Source of the DNA: an uncultured Succinivibrionaceae bacterium
Lineage (GTDB): Bacteria > Pseudomonadota > Gammaproteobacteria > Enterobacterales > Succinivibrionaceae
Direction of reading: 5' to 3'
Length of the DNA: 14,591 bases
NCBI GenBank assembly: GCA_900539665.1
Contig: UQCV01000056.1
Span: 1 to 14,591, forward strand
In this document: piece after piece, positions 13,824-14,591 of the stretch
How the letters are laid out: each line of letters starts with the position of its first letter
Position numbering within the stretch: the stretch's first letter is position 1
Notes under the pieces: model-generated
Seen by the model: only the letters and a program-made list of their open reading frames with translations
What the model was told of the DNA's origin: nothing
Database searches by the model: none
Translations under genes and position numbers: made by a program

Positions 13824-14393
13824 ATGCGTAGTATTGAAATCGAGTATATCCTAAAGAATGAGGAAGGTAAGGAAGTGGCTAGGTTTTCAGATATCGAAGA
13901 GGCAAAGCAGTACGATAGAATGCTGACTGCTGCAGAGGAAATTTTTTCACTTCTTGGTAACATCAAAGAACTCGATTCAGTAAAGGAAGCGATTAAAGAC
14001 GACATTTCATTCCAAATTGCTAAACATAGTGATGAAATTATGGATATCTTAGGATCTGTTCGCGGACGTAAAAGTAAAACTACGGCTAAACCAACATCTA
14101 AAGCTAAAGTCAAAGCTGATAGCCTCGCTCAAGCATCAGACGGTAATGAATCTTTAGAAAACCAAGATGCAAAATCATTAGCAGTTGAACAGACTTCACT
14201 AAGCGACGACGCTCTCAACACTTTAAACAGTCCAAATGTAGAAGCGCCAGTAAGCAAGGTGCAAGAAAATCTCGATTCTAACTCTAACGCCTTAAATCAA
14301 GATGAAACTGCAGCTCTCGCTAAAACTCAAGCTACGCCTTCAAATTCAACTACTCCTAGTAAAGGCCGAGGGCGTCCGCGCGCAGTCGCCTAG
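13824..14393 (+). CDS. yebG: YebG-family (SOS-associated) protein with AT-hook tail, 189 aa
   Basis: Residues 1-80 (MRSIEIEYILKNEEGKEVAR, then FSDIEEAKQYDRMLTAAEEI) match the YebG fold pattern: a basic strand pair, then F.S..EA..YD.ML..A. E. coli YebG is about 96 residues, SOS-induced and of unclear function. This protein adds about 110 residues that are low in complexity (Ser, Asn, Ala, Gln, Asp, Lys), with a basic patch RGRKSKTTAKP at 80-90 and a final AT-hook-like KGRGRPRAVA (180-189, core GRP at 183-185). That tail suggests minor-groove DNA binding. ATG 13824 is chosen because GAGAGG (13811-13816) and AGG (13818-13820) precede it and the YebG match starts there; an upstream in-frame GTG at 13776 would add unmatched residues. 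It diverges from the MFS gene. Confidence 0.72.
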   Translation: MRSIEIEYILKNEEGKEVARFSDIEEAKQYDRMLTAAEEIFSLLGNIKELDSVKEAIKDDISFQIAKHSDEIMDILGSVRGRKSKTTAKPTSKAKVKADSLAQASDGNESLENQDAKSLAVEQTSLSDDALNTLNSPNVEAPVSKVQENLDSNSNALNQDETAALAKTQATPSNSTTPSKGRGRPRAVA

Positions 14394-14591
14394 GCAATGC
14401 CTTTGGTGTAAAAACAAGCCTCAAGAGTGTTAAATTGCGTCCTTGGGTTAATATACGGCCACGTGTGGCCGATATTTATCTAAAATCTCCAAGAAGACTC
14501 CTTCCTCTTTAGGTGGGAGATGAATTGGTTTTTGGGTAGTAAGTACGCATGAATAAAAGAATTTTGTAAAGAATGGCTAAAACAAAGGCTT
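14394..14591. other. Right-edge spacer with a GC-rich hairpin; possible start of a gene at 14573
   Basis: CGGCCA (14456-14461) and TGGCCG (14466-14471) form a strong hairpin around CGTG, followed by ATATTTAT, a plausible weak terminator for the YebG-like gene. A looser pair, ATCTCC/GGAGAT, spans 14485-14521. At the edge, ATG 14573 opens a frame MAKTKA running out of the window, with a poor ribosome binding site, so it cannot be called a gene. Confidence 0.4.

Overview
The window looks like chromosomal DNA from an AT-leaning gammaproteobacterium. ThiE, ThiH and ThiC read like their enterobacterial counterparts, a YebG-family protein (a gammaproteobacterial SOS protein) is present, and the MFS transporter resembles Fsr. 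The many AAGC/GCCAAAA-rich spacers and a tail resembling AAA-ATPase/PD-(D/E)XK proteins of gut anaerobes suggest a Succinivibrionaceae-like anaerobe, but that is inference only.

Layout. Positions 1-152 hold the end of a truncated gene. Two convergent, unrecognised multi-span membrane proteins follow (336-1343 on +, 1479-2456 on -), sharing a bidirectional terminator. The centre is a complete-looking thiamine operon on +: promoter, TPP riboswitch (about 2736-2831), an ORF-free leader of about 1.1 kb full of hairpins and short tandem repeats, then thiC, a thiD-thiE fusion, thiF, a 200-bp structured gap, thiS, thiG and thiH (to 10738). Together these make the pyrimidine moiety (ThiC, ThiD domain), the thiazole moiety (ThiF/ThiS sulfur transfer, ThiH dehydroglycine, ThiG cyclisation) and join them (ThiE domain).

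Directly after thiH, 10911-12110 is a scrambled remnant of a BREX phage-defence locus. It contains a C-terminal piece of brxL with two in-frame stops, fused in frame to the Thr-Asn-Asp repeats and winged-helix tail of an AAA_4-type ATP-binding protein, then the first 40 or so codons of pglZ without a start codon. Its composition and codon use differ from the neighbours, so it looks acquired and decayed. A terminator at 12142-12163 is the first convincing one downstream of thiH.

On the right, an Fsr-like MFS transporter (-) and a YebG-like gene (+) diverge from a 420-bp spacer that holds promoter-like boxes and a LexA-like CTG-N10-CAG site. The YebG-like protein is about twice the usual length because of a low-complexity tail ending in an AT-hook. 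No tRNA, rRNA, CRISPR array or intact transposon was seen.

I did not find a clearly new, intact system. The best leads are the chimeric BREX remnant, the very long repeat-rich riboswitch leader, the atypical ThiF, and the AT-hook YebG.
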